64,000 bases of DNA. It comes from Deltaproteobacteria bacterium (GTDB taxonomy: Bacteria > Myxococcota_A > UBA9160 > UBA4427). The notes below the pieces were generated by a model. It was not told where the DNA came from and made no database searches. It saw nothing but the letters and a program-made list of their open reading frames with translations. Within the stretch, counting starts at the first letter, position 1, and each line of letters opens with the position of its first letter. Below, piece after piece: positions 1 to 8,587 of this stretch. The DNA lies in the NCBI GenBank assembly GCA_029261835.1, contig JAJDAO010000026.1:62001-126000 (forward strand), read 5' to 3'. The position numbers and the translations under genes are program-made.

Positions 1-2
1 GC

Positions 3-437
3 CAGTACGTGGCGGACGATGTGGATCTGAGACTCGAGGACTGCACGACACTTCCCAACATCGCCAGCGAGAGCATCGACATGATCTTCGCGAGCAACTT
101 CATCGAGCACCTCGAGGGCGATGCGGTAGATGCCCTCCTCGAGCGCGTCGCGCAGGTGCTCGCGCCCGGCGGCCGTCTGGTCCTCATTCAACCCAATTAT
201 CGACTCTGCCCCGAGAACTACTTCGACGATCCCACCCACTGCAGCGTCTTCGACGACGCGAATATCGGGGAGTGGATCGCTCGGTACGGGCTGCGGGTGG
301 TCGAGGTCATCCCCGGACTGCTGCCCTTCTCGATGAACGGCCGGCTGCCAAAGTCCGGCATCCTCACGCGTCTCTATCTCATGTCTCCCTGGAAGCCGCT
401 TGCGGCCCAGATGTACGTCGTAGCCGAGAAGGTCTGA
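3..437 (+). CDS. class I SAM-dependent methyltransferase, 5' end outside window
   Basis: This is the C-terminal part of a Methyltransf_11-type SAM-dependent methyltransferase. The frame is open to the window edge, so the GTG at 9 is probably internal and the SAM-binding glycine motif lies upstream. Visible are the acidic motif region (DLRLEDCTTLP), the post-motif strand SIDMIFASNFIEHL and the following LAPGGRLVLIQPNY segment, all typical of the class I fold. It is followed two bases later by a GT2 glycosyltransferase on the same strand, which suggests a role in modifying a glycan or glycolipid; the substrate is unknown. The family call is firm, the substrate is not. Confidence 0.85.
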   Translation, partial: QYVADDVDLRLEDCTTLPNIASESIDMIFASNFIEHLEGDAVDALLERVAQVLAPGGRLVLIQPNYRLCPENYFDDPTHCSVFDDANIGEWIARYGLRVVEVIPGLLPFSMNGRLPKSGILTRLYLMSPWKPLAAQMYVVAEKV

Positions 438-439
438 TC

Positions 440-1237
440 ATGTGGTGTGGCCGCAGCGTCTCCCTGATCTTTCCCACCTATAACGAGCGGGATTCGATCC
501 GCGCCTCCATCGAAGAGTTCTGGGCCACCGGAGTGATCGACGAGATCATCGTCGTCAACAACAACGCAGCCGAGGGAACGAGTGAAGAGGTCGCGAAGAC
601 CAAGGCTCGCGAGGTCTTCGAAGCGACACAGGGCTATGGCGCGGCGATCCGCTGCGGGTTTCGACATGCGCTTGGCGATCTCATCCTCATCGCCGAGCCC
701 GATGCCACGTTCCGAGGCCACGATGTGCGCAAGATGCTCGCCTATGCCGAGGATTTCGAGGTCGTCTACGGCAGTCGCACAGTGAAGGAGCTGATCTGGC
801 AGGGCGCCAATATGGGGCTCTTCTTGAAATGGGGAAACTACGCCGTCGCCAAGTTGATGGAATTCCTCTTCAACACCACGTCGCTCACTGATGTGGGCTG
901 CACCATGCGCTGCATCCGCAAGGAGACCCTTCGTAGGCTCGAGCCCTTCTTCACAGTGAATGGCAGCTTCTTTGGTCCCGAGATGATGGTGATCAGCATC
1001 CTGAAGAGAGCCCGCGTAATCCAGGTTCCCGTGAACTACACCAAGCGCGTGGGGACCTCGTCGGTGACGGGCAATACCCGCGTGGCGGTTTGGCTGGGGC
1101 TGCAGATGATTGGATTGATCCTGCGCTACCGCCTCCAGAGCTGGCAGCGCCCGGGTCTCTTCGACAGCTCGCCGCTGCCGACCATCGATCTGCTGACCGA
1201 GGCCGATGAGGACGCCAAAGAGGACGAGGCGCAGTAG
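440..1237 (+). CDS. family 2 glycosyltransferase
   Basis: A GT-A fold glycosyltransferase of about 265 residues. The track opens the frame at 272, inside the upstream gene, but the ATG at 440 sits two bases after the methyltransferase stop and starts directly with the GT2 strand SVSLIFPTYNERDSI, so it is preferred. The acidic metal/nucleotide site is IAEPDATF (about residue 90), preceded by GYGAAIRCGF, as in dolichyl-phosphate-sugar synthase-like GT2 proteins. The C-terminus is hydrophobic (VAVWLGLQMIGLILRY), suggesting membrane association. It probably transfers a sugar from a nucleotide donor to a lipid or surface glycan. Co-transcription with the methyltransferase is likely from the spacing. 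Confidence 0.9.
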   Translation: MWCGRSVSLIFPTYNERDSIRASIEEFWATGVIDEIIVVNNNAAEGTSEEVAKTKAREVFEATQGYGAAIRCGFRHALGDLILIAEPDATFRGHDVRKMLAYAEDFEVVYGSRTVKELIWQGANMGLFLKWGNYAVAKLMEFLFNTTSLTDVGCTMRCIRKETLRRLEPFFTVNGSFFGPEMMVISILKRARVIQVPVNYTKRVGTSSVTGNTRVAVWLGLQMIGLILRYRLQSWQRPGLFDSSPLPTIDLLTEADEDAKEDEAQ

Positions 1238-1524
1238 GGGCAGAGGCGAAGTCGGAACGCCCGCGCATCGCTGCGCCGCAGCCCCCTTAGACGGGGCACG
1301 GCGGGAGCCCAGGGACTCGCAATGCCTTCCACCGGTGAGTTCCGGACCTGGACGGCGGAGGTCGACGCTCCCGACATCCCCGCCGCCACCTCCGCTACAT
1401 CCTGATCGATCCGTCATCGACGATTCTTACAGCGCAGCCCGAGTGCGTGATATACATGTGGGCCTGAACAAGGTTCAGTAGGCTTCCGTATTACGAACGC
1501 GAAGACCGCAGAGAGGCATGTGTC

Positions 1525-3186
1525 GTGGCTGAGGAAACTCTGATCGCGAATGGAAATGTTCTGGATGGCTCCGGGAGCTCGGCCGTGGCCGCGGATGTTC
1601 GAATCCGCGATGGCCGCATCGTGGAGGTGCAACCGGGCCTGACGCCGAATGGCGCGACGGTGATCGATGTCGCCGGCCTGACTGTGGCTCCCGGATTCAT
1701 TGACGCGCACACGCACGCGGAGTTCGTGATTGCGGCGGAGAGAAGCGCCCACTATATGGAGCCGTTCGTCCGCCAGGGCATCACGACGATGGTGACCGGG
1801 AACTGCGGCGTGTCTCCCGCGCCGTTCGACGCCACGAATGCGGAGCATATGGAGTCTTACTGGGACTGCCTGCTGCCGGAGGAGGGATTGCCCTGGGCGT
1901 GGAATACGATGGGGGACTTCCTGAAGAGGCTGGACGGCTCCGGCGCGGTCCTGAATCTCGCGCAACTCGTGGGCCACGGCGCCGTGCGGCTGTGGGCGAT
2001 GGGCTACCGGCCCGGGGCACCGACCGGCGAGGAACTCCGAACCATGCGGGCGCTCGTGCGGGAATCCCTCGCCGACGGTGCTGTCGGCCTTTCGTACGGG
2101 CTTTCCTACGTGCCGGGCATCTGGGCGGATACGGAGGAGCTCATCGAGGTGGCCCGGGACGTCCCGGACTTCGGCGGCGTTATCTCCGTCCACCTACGCA
2201 GTCAGGGCCAGCACATTGAATCCGCGGTACAGGAAATGATCCGCGTGGCGGAGACCGTCGGTGCGCCGCTGCAGCTCTCGCACTACGGCCCGTTCAGCGT
2301 GGAGTTCACGGAGCCGTTCTTCCGCACGCTGGAGGCCGTCGAATCCGCGCGCGAACGCGGCGTAAGGATCGGCTGCGACATGGTCTGCCCACCCGTGTCG
2401 TCGACGACCGTCTGTCACTTCTTTCCCGCCTGGATGTTCGAGGGCGGCTTCGGTCCGTTCTTCGACCGCCTGGCCGATCCCGCCCTCCGAAGCCGCCTCG
2501 TAGAGGAGATGACCGCCGAACCGTCCTGGCCCAGCTGGGAGACGGGCGGCCTGGCCGAGAGTCTGTGCACGCTGCGAGAAAGCGGTGGCGAGCTGGCGTG
2601 GAAGAAGTACCGCATCAACGGCTTCCGCACGCCCGCGCTCACGAAGTACGAGTTCTGGAGCGTGGACGCGATCGCGGAGGAACGCGGGACCGACCCGTAC
2701 GAGACGCTCTTCGACATCATACTCGCGGAGCGAGCGCGACTGTTCTTCACCGGCGTCAATCTGGATAACGACGATCTCGACCGCTTCGCCGGCGTGCTGT
2801 ATCAGATGCCGGAGTACTCCTTCATGACGGATTCGGTGGGTATTGGCCGGCGCGCGCGGGCCACGAACATCTACGGGACGTTTCCGCGCTTCCTCGGGCG
2901 CCACGCGCGGGAATGGAACACGTTTTCCCTGGAGGAGGCCGTGCGCAAGAGCACGTCGCTGCCCGCCGCGCAGTATGGTCTGACGGACCGCGGGCATCTC
3001 CGCCCCGGCCAGTGCGCGGATATTGTCGTCTTCGATCCGGCAACGATCCGCGACACGGCCACCTTTGCGCAGCCGTATCAGTATCCGGAGGGCATCCCGA
3101 CGGTCCTGATCAACGGCGTCCCCGTGTGGCACGACGGCCGCTTCGACGCCGCGGCCATGGCGGGCAAGGTGATCCGGCGCGAATAG
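1525..3186 (+). CDS. D-aminoacylase-like amidohydrolase
   Basis: A 553-residue amidohydrolase-superfamily protein resembling N-acyl-D-amino-acid deacylases and D-hydantoinase-like enzymes. It has the N-terminal beta-sandwich (LIANGNVLDGSG), the HxH metal motif GFIDAHTHAEF (about residue 58), the cysteine region TGNCGVSPAPF typical of D-aminoacylases, a later metal-ligand His in LQLSHYGPF, and an Asp in the SFMTDSVG strand. The C-terminal strand LRPGQCADIVVFDP closes the sandwich. The start is GTG at 1525; the nearby ATG at 1518 is out of frame. The enzyme is expected to be cytoplasmic and to hydrolyse an amide or cyclic amide. A flavoprotein follows 61 bases downstream on the same strand. The true substrate is not clear from sequence. 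Confidence 0.88.
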   Translation: MAEETLIANGNVLDGSGSSAVAADVRIRDGRIVEVQPGLTPNGATVIDVAGLTVAPGFIDAHTHAEFVIAAERSAHYMEPFVRQGITTMVTGNCGVSPAPFDATNAEHMESYWDCLLPEEGLPWAWNTMGDFLKRLDGSGAVLNLAQLVGHGAVRLWAMGYRPGAPTGEELRTMRALVRESLADGAVGLSYGLSYVPGIWADTEELIEVARDVPDFGGVISVHLRSQGQHIESAVQEMIRVAETVGAPLQLSHYGPFSVEFTEPFFRTLEAVESARERGVRIGCDMVCPPVSSTTVCHFFPAWMFEGGFGPFFDRLADPALRSRLVEEMTAEPSWPSWETGGLAESLCTLRESGGELAWKKYRINGFRTPALTKYEFWSVDAIAEERGTDPYETLFDIILAERARLFFTGVNLDNDDLDRFAGVLYQMPEYSFMTDSVGIGRRARATNIYGTFPRFLGRHAREWNTFSLEEAVRKSTSLPAAQYGLTDRGHLRPGQCADIVVFDPATIRDTATFAQPYQYPEGIPTVLINGVPVWHDGRFDAAAMAGKVIRRE

Positions 3187-3247
3187 GTGCTCGGGTGACA
3201 TATGCGGGCCTACACAGCACACAGCAAGTAGTCGGGGTGGGGACGGC

Positions 3248-5062
3248 ATGAACATCCAGGACAAGAAGAGCATCGAGGTGACACGGCGTAGATTCTTGGC
3301 CGCAACCGGCGCGGGCGCAGCCAGTCTGGCGGTCTCAGCTTGTGGCCCGCTCAAGGACTCCATGGGGAGCTGGAACGCGACCTACCCCACCCTCAGCCCG
3401 GGAGCGACCTATGACGTGATCGTCGCCGGATCCGGAGGCGCTGGGCTGACGGCGGCTTTGGCCGCGAGAGCCAACGGCGCCAAGGTCCTGCTACTGGAAG
3501 CAACGCCCAAGGTCGGCGGAACCACGGTCTTCTCAGGTGGGCAAGTGTGGATTCCCAACAGCCACCACATGCACGAGGTCGGTGGTACCGATTCCCGAGA
3601 AGAGGCGTTGGAGTATCTGCGAGGGACGAGCCCGAATCGCGGCGGTGCTCTCGACGAAGAGCGCTGGGCGGCTTTCGTGGATAACGGGCCCACGATGATC
3701 CGCTTTCTGGAGGAGCGCACACCGTTGCGGTTCATGGCCAACACGTATCCCGATAGCCACGCAGAGCTGAGAGGAGGCAAGACAGGGGGGCGCAATCTCG
3801 AGGCGGTGCCGTTTGCGCCGGGATCAATCGCTGGGCACCGTGAGGATCTCCGCGATCCTCCGAAGATCAACGGCACGAGTCTTCCGGTGACTTGGCAGGA
3901 AACCTACGACGTCTTGCTGAACTTCACGGCGCGTAAGATGATCGGGTTAGCCCCTCAGATCTTCTATCGCTATGTCACCGGTCAGCTGACGATCGCCCGC
4001 GCGTTAGTCGCCGGGTTGTACGCGGGCTGTGTGGAGAGCGGTGTCGACGTCGTGCTCGGAGCACGCGTGCGCGAACTGCTGATCGCCAACAGAGAGGTTC
4101 AGGGCGTACGGGTGGACTACAACGAGCCGAGTATCGACCTTCACGCGCGCGGCGGCGTCATCCTGGCAACGGGCGGTTTCGAGTGGAACCCGGAGTTGGT
4201 CAGGCGATACTTGCCCGGCCGGATCAACTACCCGGCCTCCAATCCTGCCAGCCGCGGAGACGGTCTGGTGATGGCCCTCCAGGCGGGCGCCATGTTGGCG
4301 CATATGGACGAATCCATGTACTGGCCAGGAATCCGCAACCCGAAGTACTTCTATGAAGGAGCCCCCCTGGCCAACATCATTACGACTCTGTGCCACTTCC
4401 CGCACGCGGTCGTCGTGAACCGCGCCGGGAGACGATTCGCCAACGAAGCCTCTAAGGACCTCGCGTATGCCATGCAAGCGAGAGACAGCACTACGGGGGA
4501 GCTGCCCAACCTGCCGTGCTGGGCGGTCTTCGATAGCCAGTTCTTGCAATACGGCGCCCCCGAGGTCGGGATCTTCCCCAATAGAGAAGTGCCCTCATGG
4601 GTCAGTCGATTTGATTCACTTGAACAGCTCGCAAGTCATGTGGGGATTGACGGCGTCGCAGTCGCGGAGACCGTCAAACGGTTCAACACCAGCGCGCGCG
4701 AAGGCGAGGATCCCGAGTTCCGCAAAGGCGAGACGCTCAGCGAGCGCCTGTACGGCGCAGGCGGTGCGCCGCACCCCAGTCTGGGCCCAGTGGAAAAACC
4801 ACCCTTCTACGCCATCGAACTGTTCACCACCACCCTCGGTACCACGGGCGGCCCCATGACCAACGGCCGGTGGGAGGTGCTGCACGAAGACGGCACGCCA
4901 ATACAAGGGCTCTATGCGGTTGGGATCACCCCGGCCCTCATCACGTACCACGTTTCCGCGGGCGGGACTCTCGGGCCGGGCATGACGGCAGGCTACCTCG
5001 CAGGCAACGCCGCTGCGCTGCGCGCCTCGCGTTCTGGTAATGCTCGCCCTGCCACAGCGTAG
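3248..5062 (+). CDS. Tat-exported FAD-dependent oxidoreductase (KstD/fumarate-reductase-like)
   Basis: A 604-residue flavoprotein. The N-terminus carries a Tat signal (RRRFLAATGAGAASLAVSACG) that may end in a lipobox Cys, so the mature enzyme should lie in the periplasm, perhaps lipid-anchored. The FAD Rossmann motif is DVIVAGSGGAGLTAALAA (about residues 56-73), followed by VGGTTVFSGGQVWIPNS. The C-terminal SAGGTLGPGMTAGYLAG matches the GGTLGPAM-type motif of 3-ketosteroid-delta1-dehydrogenases and related FAD_binding_2 proteins. It probably desaturates or reduces a ketone-bearing ring substrate; steroid specificity is not proven. The upstream neighbour is the D-aminoacylase-like gene. It is a distant relative of the cytoplasmic flavoprotein at 11067. 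Confidence 0.9.
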   Translation: MNIQDKKSIEVTRRRFLAATGAGAASLAVSACGPLKDSMGSWNATYPTLSPGATYDVIVAGSGGAGLTAALAARANGAKVLLLEATPKVGGTTVFSGGQVWIPNSHHMHEVGGTDSREEALEYLRGTSPNRGGALDEERWAAFVDNGPTMIRFLEERTPLRFMANTYPDSHAELRGGKTGGRNLEAVPFAPGSIAGHREDLRDPPKINGTSLPVTWQETYDVLLNFTARKMIGLAPQIFYRYVTGQLTIARALVAGLYAGCVESGVDVVLGARVRELLIANREVQGVRVDYNEPSIDLHARGGVILATGGFEWNPELVRRYLPGRINYPASNPASRGDGLVMALQAGAMLAHMDESMYWPGIRNPKYFYEGAPLANIITTLCHFPHAVVVNRAGRRFANEASKDLAYAMQARDSTTGELPNLPCWAVFDSQFLQYGAPEVGIFPNREVPSWVSRFDSLEQLASHVGIDGVAVAETVKRFNTSAREGEDPEFRKGETLSERLYGAGGAPHPSLGPVEKPPFYAIELFTTTLGTTGGPMTNGRWEVLHEDGTPIQGLYAVGITPALITYHVSAGGTLGPGMTAGYLAGNAAALRASRSGNARPATA

Positions 5063-5430
5063 GCGGAGATCACACTGGGCAGCTTTCGCACGAAGATGGG
5101 GATCCCCGGACGCGACTTGCCGGACGAGATTCCCTTTCAGCTCGGCGTTGTACTTGTCATAGGCCCGCGTTATTGGACATGATTCCGGCAACCCCGCCTC
5201 TTCTCCCCACGCTCGAGCGCAAGCGCGAATCCGGCAAACCAGGCCACCATTTCGATCACGTAGCCACTCGTCAGCCCGAACGGAATCGTCGAGCGAACTT
5301 CTTCGAGTCTGTACGTCGAATCGAGAGCACGCTCCGACTCGAAGGTCACGAGCTTGCGGGCAGACGAACTGTGGTCCAGGATGGGGCGGTCCCGCCCTAT
5401 TGGTGGTGATTCACCGAGTTGAATCCAGTG
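5063..5430. other. intergenic stretch without a convincing gene
   Basis: About 370 bases between the flavoprotein and the TMTC-like gene. Short open frames exist on both strands, including a minus-strand frame ending GYVIEMVAWFAGFALALERG that could be a membrane-segment remnant, but none has a start, ribosome site and recognisable fold together. I see no promoter consensus or terminator hairpin that I would defend. Confidence 0.5.
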
Positions 5431-7152
5431 ATGGCCGACAAGCCGAAAACGCCCTGGCGCCTCGCCGCGATTGGATCCGCGCTCGTCGTGGCGACGCTCA
5501 TCACATACGCGCGTGGCCTGAATGCGGGCTTCCTGTTCTGGGACGACGACAAGCATATCACTCAGAACTACTTCATCCGCGCCCTGGACGTCGAGAACCT
5601 CCGCGTGATGCTCACCACGACTCACGCGAACAACTGGCACCCGGTCACGTGGCTGTCGCACGCCCTGACGTACCAGCTATTCGGGCTCGATCCATGGGGT
5701 CATCATTTCGTCAGTGTCCTGATCCATTGCTTCAACGCACTGTGGGTCTTCGCACTGGCTCTCGTGCTCATGGGGCTCGCGAGTCGGGGCGAGCACGCTG
5801 GCGGCTGGCCACTGCGAGCCAGTCGGCCGCTGGTTGTGGGAGCAGCGGCCGCCGCACTCCTCTTCGGCGTGCACCCTCAGCACGTGGAGTCCGTCGTCTG
5901 GATCGCGGAGCGCAAGGACGTCCTCTTCCTCTTCTTCCTCCTTCCGTGCCTCCTCGCCTACACCTTCTACGCACACGAGACCTCGCCGCGCAGGAGGCGC
6001 GCCTGGTTCCTGGCCTCGTTCGTCTGCTTCGGGCTGTCTGTCGGCTCGAAGTCGATGGCCGTGACGACACCGATCGTCCTGCTCTTGATGGACGTCTACC
6101 CGCTCCACAGAACGCCGCTCACGCAGCTGGGGCGCAGGGCCGGTGCGAACTGGCGGGGCGTGCAGGACATCATCGTCGAGAAGCTCCCGTTCTTCGCGAT
6201 CGCGTTGCTCGTGGGCCTCTTCGCGGTGGTCGCCCAAGGCGACGCGGTGGTCGAGCTCGAAAGGATCGGTCCGACCTATCGCGTACTGAACGCCACCAAC
6301 AGCGTCGTGCTCTACATCGCGAAGTGGGCGGTGCCGATCCAGCTGTCGCCGTACTACACGTATCCCCCCCTCTTTGGCGGGTTCTTCGCCACGAGCGACA
6401 TCTTCTTGCTCGCGATCGTCGTCGTCGTCGCCACGACGACTCTCGCCGTTTACGGATGGCGACTGGGGCAGCCGCTCTGGCTCGTGCTCTGGTTCTTCTA
6501 TCTCGTCACGCTCGCCCCAGTGCTCGGGATCGTCACCGTCGGCTACCAGTCTTCCGCGGATCGGTACGCCTACCTACCGACGCTCCCGCTATACCTGCTG
6601 GCGGGATACGGCGTGTCGAACGCGTTTCACCGCGAGTGGACACTGCGACCCGCCCGGTGGGCGATCGCGCTCTGCTTTGCCGGCATCGTCGGGCTGCTGG
6701 CCTACATGACGTACCAGCAGAGTGGTGTGTGGCTGAACGACGTGACGTTCTGGCAACGCATCGAGCGCGAGGCCACGGACCCCCAGTCGCGCGTCGTACA
6801 CGCCGGGCTGGCAAAGGCGTACCGCGAGTCGCGCGAGTTCGAGCGCGCCGTGCCGCACCACCGCACCGCGCTCGAGAGTGATCCGAACGACGTCGCTCAG
6901 CGCCACGACTTCGCCCTCACGCTGCTGGCGCTGAACAGACCGGATGAGGCGCTCAAGGTACTGCCCGCCACGGAGGACGGGCTGCCGAAGGGTGCACTCG
7001 CCTCCCTCCTCAGCTCCGTGGGCCACGCATACTGCGGGCAGGGTAGACGGGACGAGGCAAGGCGGCTCGCAAAGCGAGCTCTCGAGATCGACTCGATGTG
7101 TCTCGGCGCATCGCAGCTCCTGGGTCGCGTGAAAGCAGGCGCGTGCTACTGA
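5431..7152 (+). CDS. TMTC-like multispanning membrane protein with C-terminal TPRs
   Basis: About 573 residues. The first 430 form a polytopic GT-C-like membrane domain and the last 130 are TPR-like helical repeats. The luminal loop WDDDKHITQNYF (the DD motif), NNWHPVTWLSHALTY, and the FGVHPQHVESVVWIAERKD motif match the TMTC family and bacterial relatives thought to transfer sugars from polyprenyl-phosphate donors to proteins. The track start (TTG 5419) is less likely than the ATG at 5431 (MADKPKTPWRL). It probably acts in the inner membrane with active loops facing the periplasm. The acceptor is unknown, and the bacterial members are not well characterised. No obvious operon partner. Confidence 0.82.
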   Translation: MADKPKTPWRLAAIGSALVVATLITYARGLNAGFLFWDDDKHITQNYFIRALDVENLRVMLTTTHANNWHPVTWLSHALTYQLFGLDPWGHHFVSVLIHCFNALWVFALALVLMGLASRGEHAGGWPLRASRPLVVGAAAAALLFGVHPQHVESVVWIAERKDVLFLFFLLPCLLAYTFYAHETSPRRRRAWFLASFVCFGLSVGSKSMAVTTPIVLLLMDVYPLHRTPLTQLGRRAGANWRGVQDIIVEKLPFFAIALLVGLFAVVAQGDAVVELERIGPTYRVLNATNSVVLYIAKWAVPIQLSPYYTYPPLFGGFFATSDIFLLAIVVVVATTTLAVYGWRLGQPLWLVLWFFYLVTLAPVLGIVTVGYQSSADRYAYLPTLPLYLLAGYGVSNAFHREWTLRPARWAIALCFAGIVGLLAYMTYQQSGVWLNDVTFWQRIEREATDPQSRVVHAGLAKAYRESREFERAVPHHRTALESDPNDVAQRHDFALTLLALNRPDEALKVLPATEDGLPKGALASLLSSVGHAYCGQGRRDEARRLAKRALEIDSMCLGASQLLGRVKAGACY

Positions 7153-7240
7153 CTGGCACCGGTCTCGCAGCGCTGACAATTCCGCGGCGGACCGAAGTCG
7201 AGGAGCAACCGGGGTTCATGCGGACGGCCCCCGCCCCGCG

Positions 7241-7672
7241 TCAGACCCATCCTCGAATGACTGCGCCGCAGAAGAGCGCGATCGACGCCGCAGGGGCTCC
7301 CGTCCAGAACGCTCGGAGGATCCAGCGCGACTCGGCATCGACTCGCGACATGTCCCCCGCATCCGCCGCTCGCTTGCGGCGCACTACGGGGATCACGCAC
7401 AGCAAGTTGACGAGAACAGCCGTCAAGCCGGAGACGACCAGGGCTAGATACCAGCCGTGCAGTAGCTCCAGGCGCAGTCGCAGGAGGCCAGTCACGAGAA
7501 CCGCGATTAGGATCGGCATCTCGATGAAACGATCGATCGCGTCGTGGTAGCGGGCCACCTGCACTCTGAGCGCCCGGTCGGACTTCCCCGAGCTCTCCAG
7601 CAGCATCTCGACCGCGACGCACCCACCCCAGAGGCCGAGGGCCAGCACGTGAAAGAAGGCGTTCAGACCCAC
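7241..7672 (-). CDS. small four-helix integral membrane protein
   Basis: A 143-residue protein with about four hydrophobic helices (HVLALGLWGGCVAVEML, MPILIAVLVTGLLRL, WYLALVVSGLTAVLVNLLCVIPVV, AASIALFCGAVI). The pattern of His at residue 8 plus a compact four-helix bundle is reminiscent of CopD/DUF2269-type proteins, but the match is loose and no function is claimed. It starts with GTG at 7672 and has a GGGGAG ribosome site five bases upstream. It lies tail to tail with the TMTC-like gene and downstream of the MarR gene on the same strand. Confidence 0.65.
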   Translation of the reverse strand: MGLNAFFHVLALGLWGGCVAVEMLLESSGKSDRALRVQVARYHDAIDRFIEMPILIAVLVTGLLRLRLELLHGWYLALVVSGLTAVLVNLLCVIPVVRRKRAADAGDMSRVDAESRWILRAFWTGAPAASIALFCGAVIRGWV

Positions 7673-7812
7673 GATGACTCCCCTGCGAGGTATCTCGCAT
7701 TGCGCTGTACGACGGTGCCAGAAGTGGCCCCAGGGTGCAATGAGCCCCGCCGATCAGACCCACGATCGTGCCGCCGCGCTGGGCACGCAGGTGAGCCGGC
7801 GGCGGGCTACAC

Positions 7813-8361
7813 CTACCTCTTCTCGAATGCGCCGAGCAGGTCGCGAAGCGCGGAGGCAATACGCTTGCGGTCGCCCCTGGAGAAGTCGCAGAGAAGATCC
7901 TCGTGGGCCCTAACATCCTCGGTGAAGACGCGTGTGCCGATTCGCTCCCCCTTCTTCGTGAGCGAGACCAGGGTCCCCCGCCCATCCTCCGGGTCCGGCT
8001 CGCACCGGACGAGCTGCCTCTTCTCCAGGCGCTGGATGGCCTTCGTGAGGCCGCCAGAAGTGATTGCCAGGTATGCGTTCAGGCGCTTCGGAGACATTGC
8101 GCCCGAGAAGCGGAGCGCGGAAAGGACAGCGTAGTCCGAGTACTTCAGCCCATAGGGACGCAGGGCTGCCTGGTAGCACGCATCCACGCGACGGCTCAAC
8201 CGACCCGCCCACATGATGATGAAGATTGTGTTCGGATCGGAGCCCTCGAGGGCGGGACGCCAGTCGAGGGGGACCTCGCCCTGCCTCAGTCGCTTGTCGA
8301 AGGATTTGAGATCATCCGCCTTCACGCAAGCCCCCTTCTCCTCTCCGCTGGTGCGGCCCAT
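7813..8361 (-). CDS. MarR family transcriptional regulator
   Basis: A winged-helix regulator of about 182 residues. The core SDYAVLSALRFSGAMSPKRLNAYLAITSGGLTKAIQRLEKRQLV is the MarR DNA-binding fold, followed by the wing RCEPDPEDGRGTLVSLTKKG. The track start is a TTG at 8382; the ATG at 8361 (MGRTSGEEKG) is an equally good or better start and is used here. The nine-base palindrome AGATAATCT at 8383-8391, just upstream, could be part of an operator but is short. It is divergent from the sulfotransferase at 8588, which it may control. It shares the recognition-helix pattern TSxGxT with the MarR proteins at 36542 and 47938. Confidence 0.9.
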   Translation of the reverse strand: MGRTSGEEKGACVKADDLKSFDKRLRQGEVPLDWRPALEGSDPNTIFIIMWAGRLSRRVDACYQAALRPYGLKYSDYAVLSALRFSGAMSPKRLNAYLAITSGGLTKAIQRLEKRQLVRCEPDPEDGRGTLVSLTKKGERIGTRVFTEDVRAHEDLLCDFSRGDRKRIASALRDLLGAFEKR

Positions 8362-8587
8362 GTTGCATCTTTCGTCTGACAAAGATAATCTCTTCCCAGG
8401 AAGCTATCAATGCTCACGACAGGAGTGCGGGAAGATCGCCATGAGCGACGAAGTCGTCAACGACACCAACAATATCGGGCGCTGGCGCGGCTCGATGAAG
8501 TGAGTTGACGCTCGAGTCGGCCAACGAGGGTCGCTCATCCTCTGCAGTCCAGAGCTTGCAGGTCAGATCCGCCGAGAAGAGGACTCG

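Noticed and set aside
374-1417. Long minus-strand frame of 347 codons opposite the glycosyltransferase
   Set aside because: It is antisense to a clear GT2 gene, has low-complexity Gly/Arg/His content, and no fold is recognised. Shadow frame caused by high G+C.
2194-3363. 389-codon minus-strand frame opposite the D-aminoacylase-like gene
   Set aside because: Shadow of a well-supported enzyme gene; composition is Arg/Ala/Gly-rich without motifs.
5170-5400. Minus-strand frame ending GYVIEMVAWFAGFALALERGEKRRG as a gene
   Set aside because: One hydrophobic helix only, no start or ribosome site, and its upstream part is antisense to the TMTC-like gene.
5400-6881. 493-codon plus-strand frame over the TMTC-like gene
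   Set aside because: Arg/Ala/His-rich sequence in an alternative frame of a convincing membrane protein gene.
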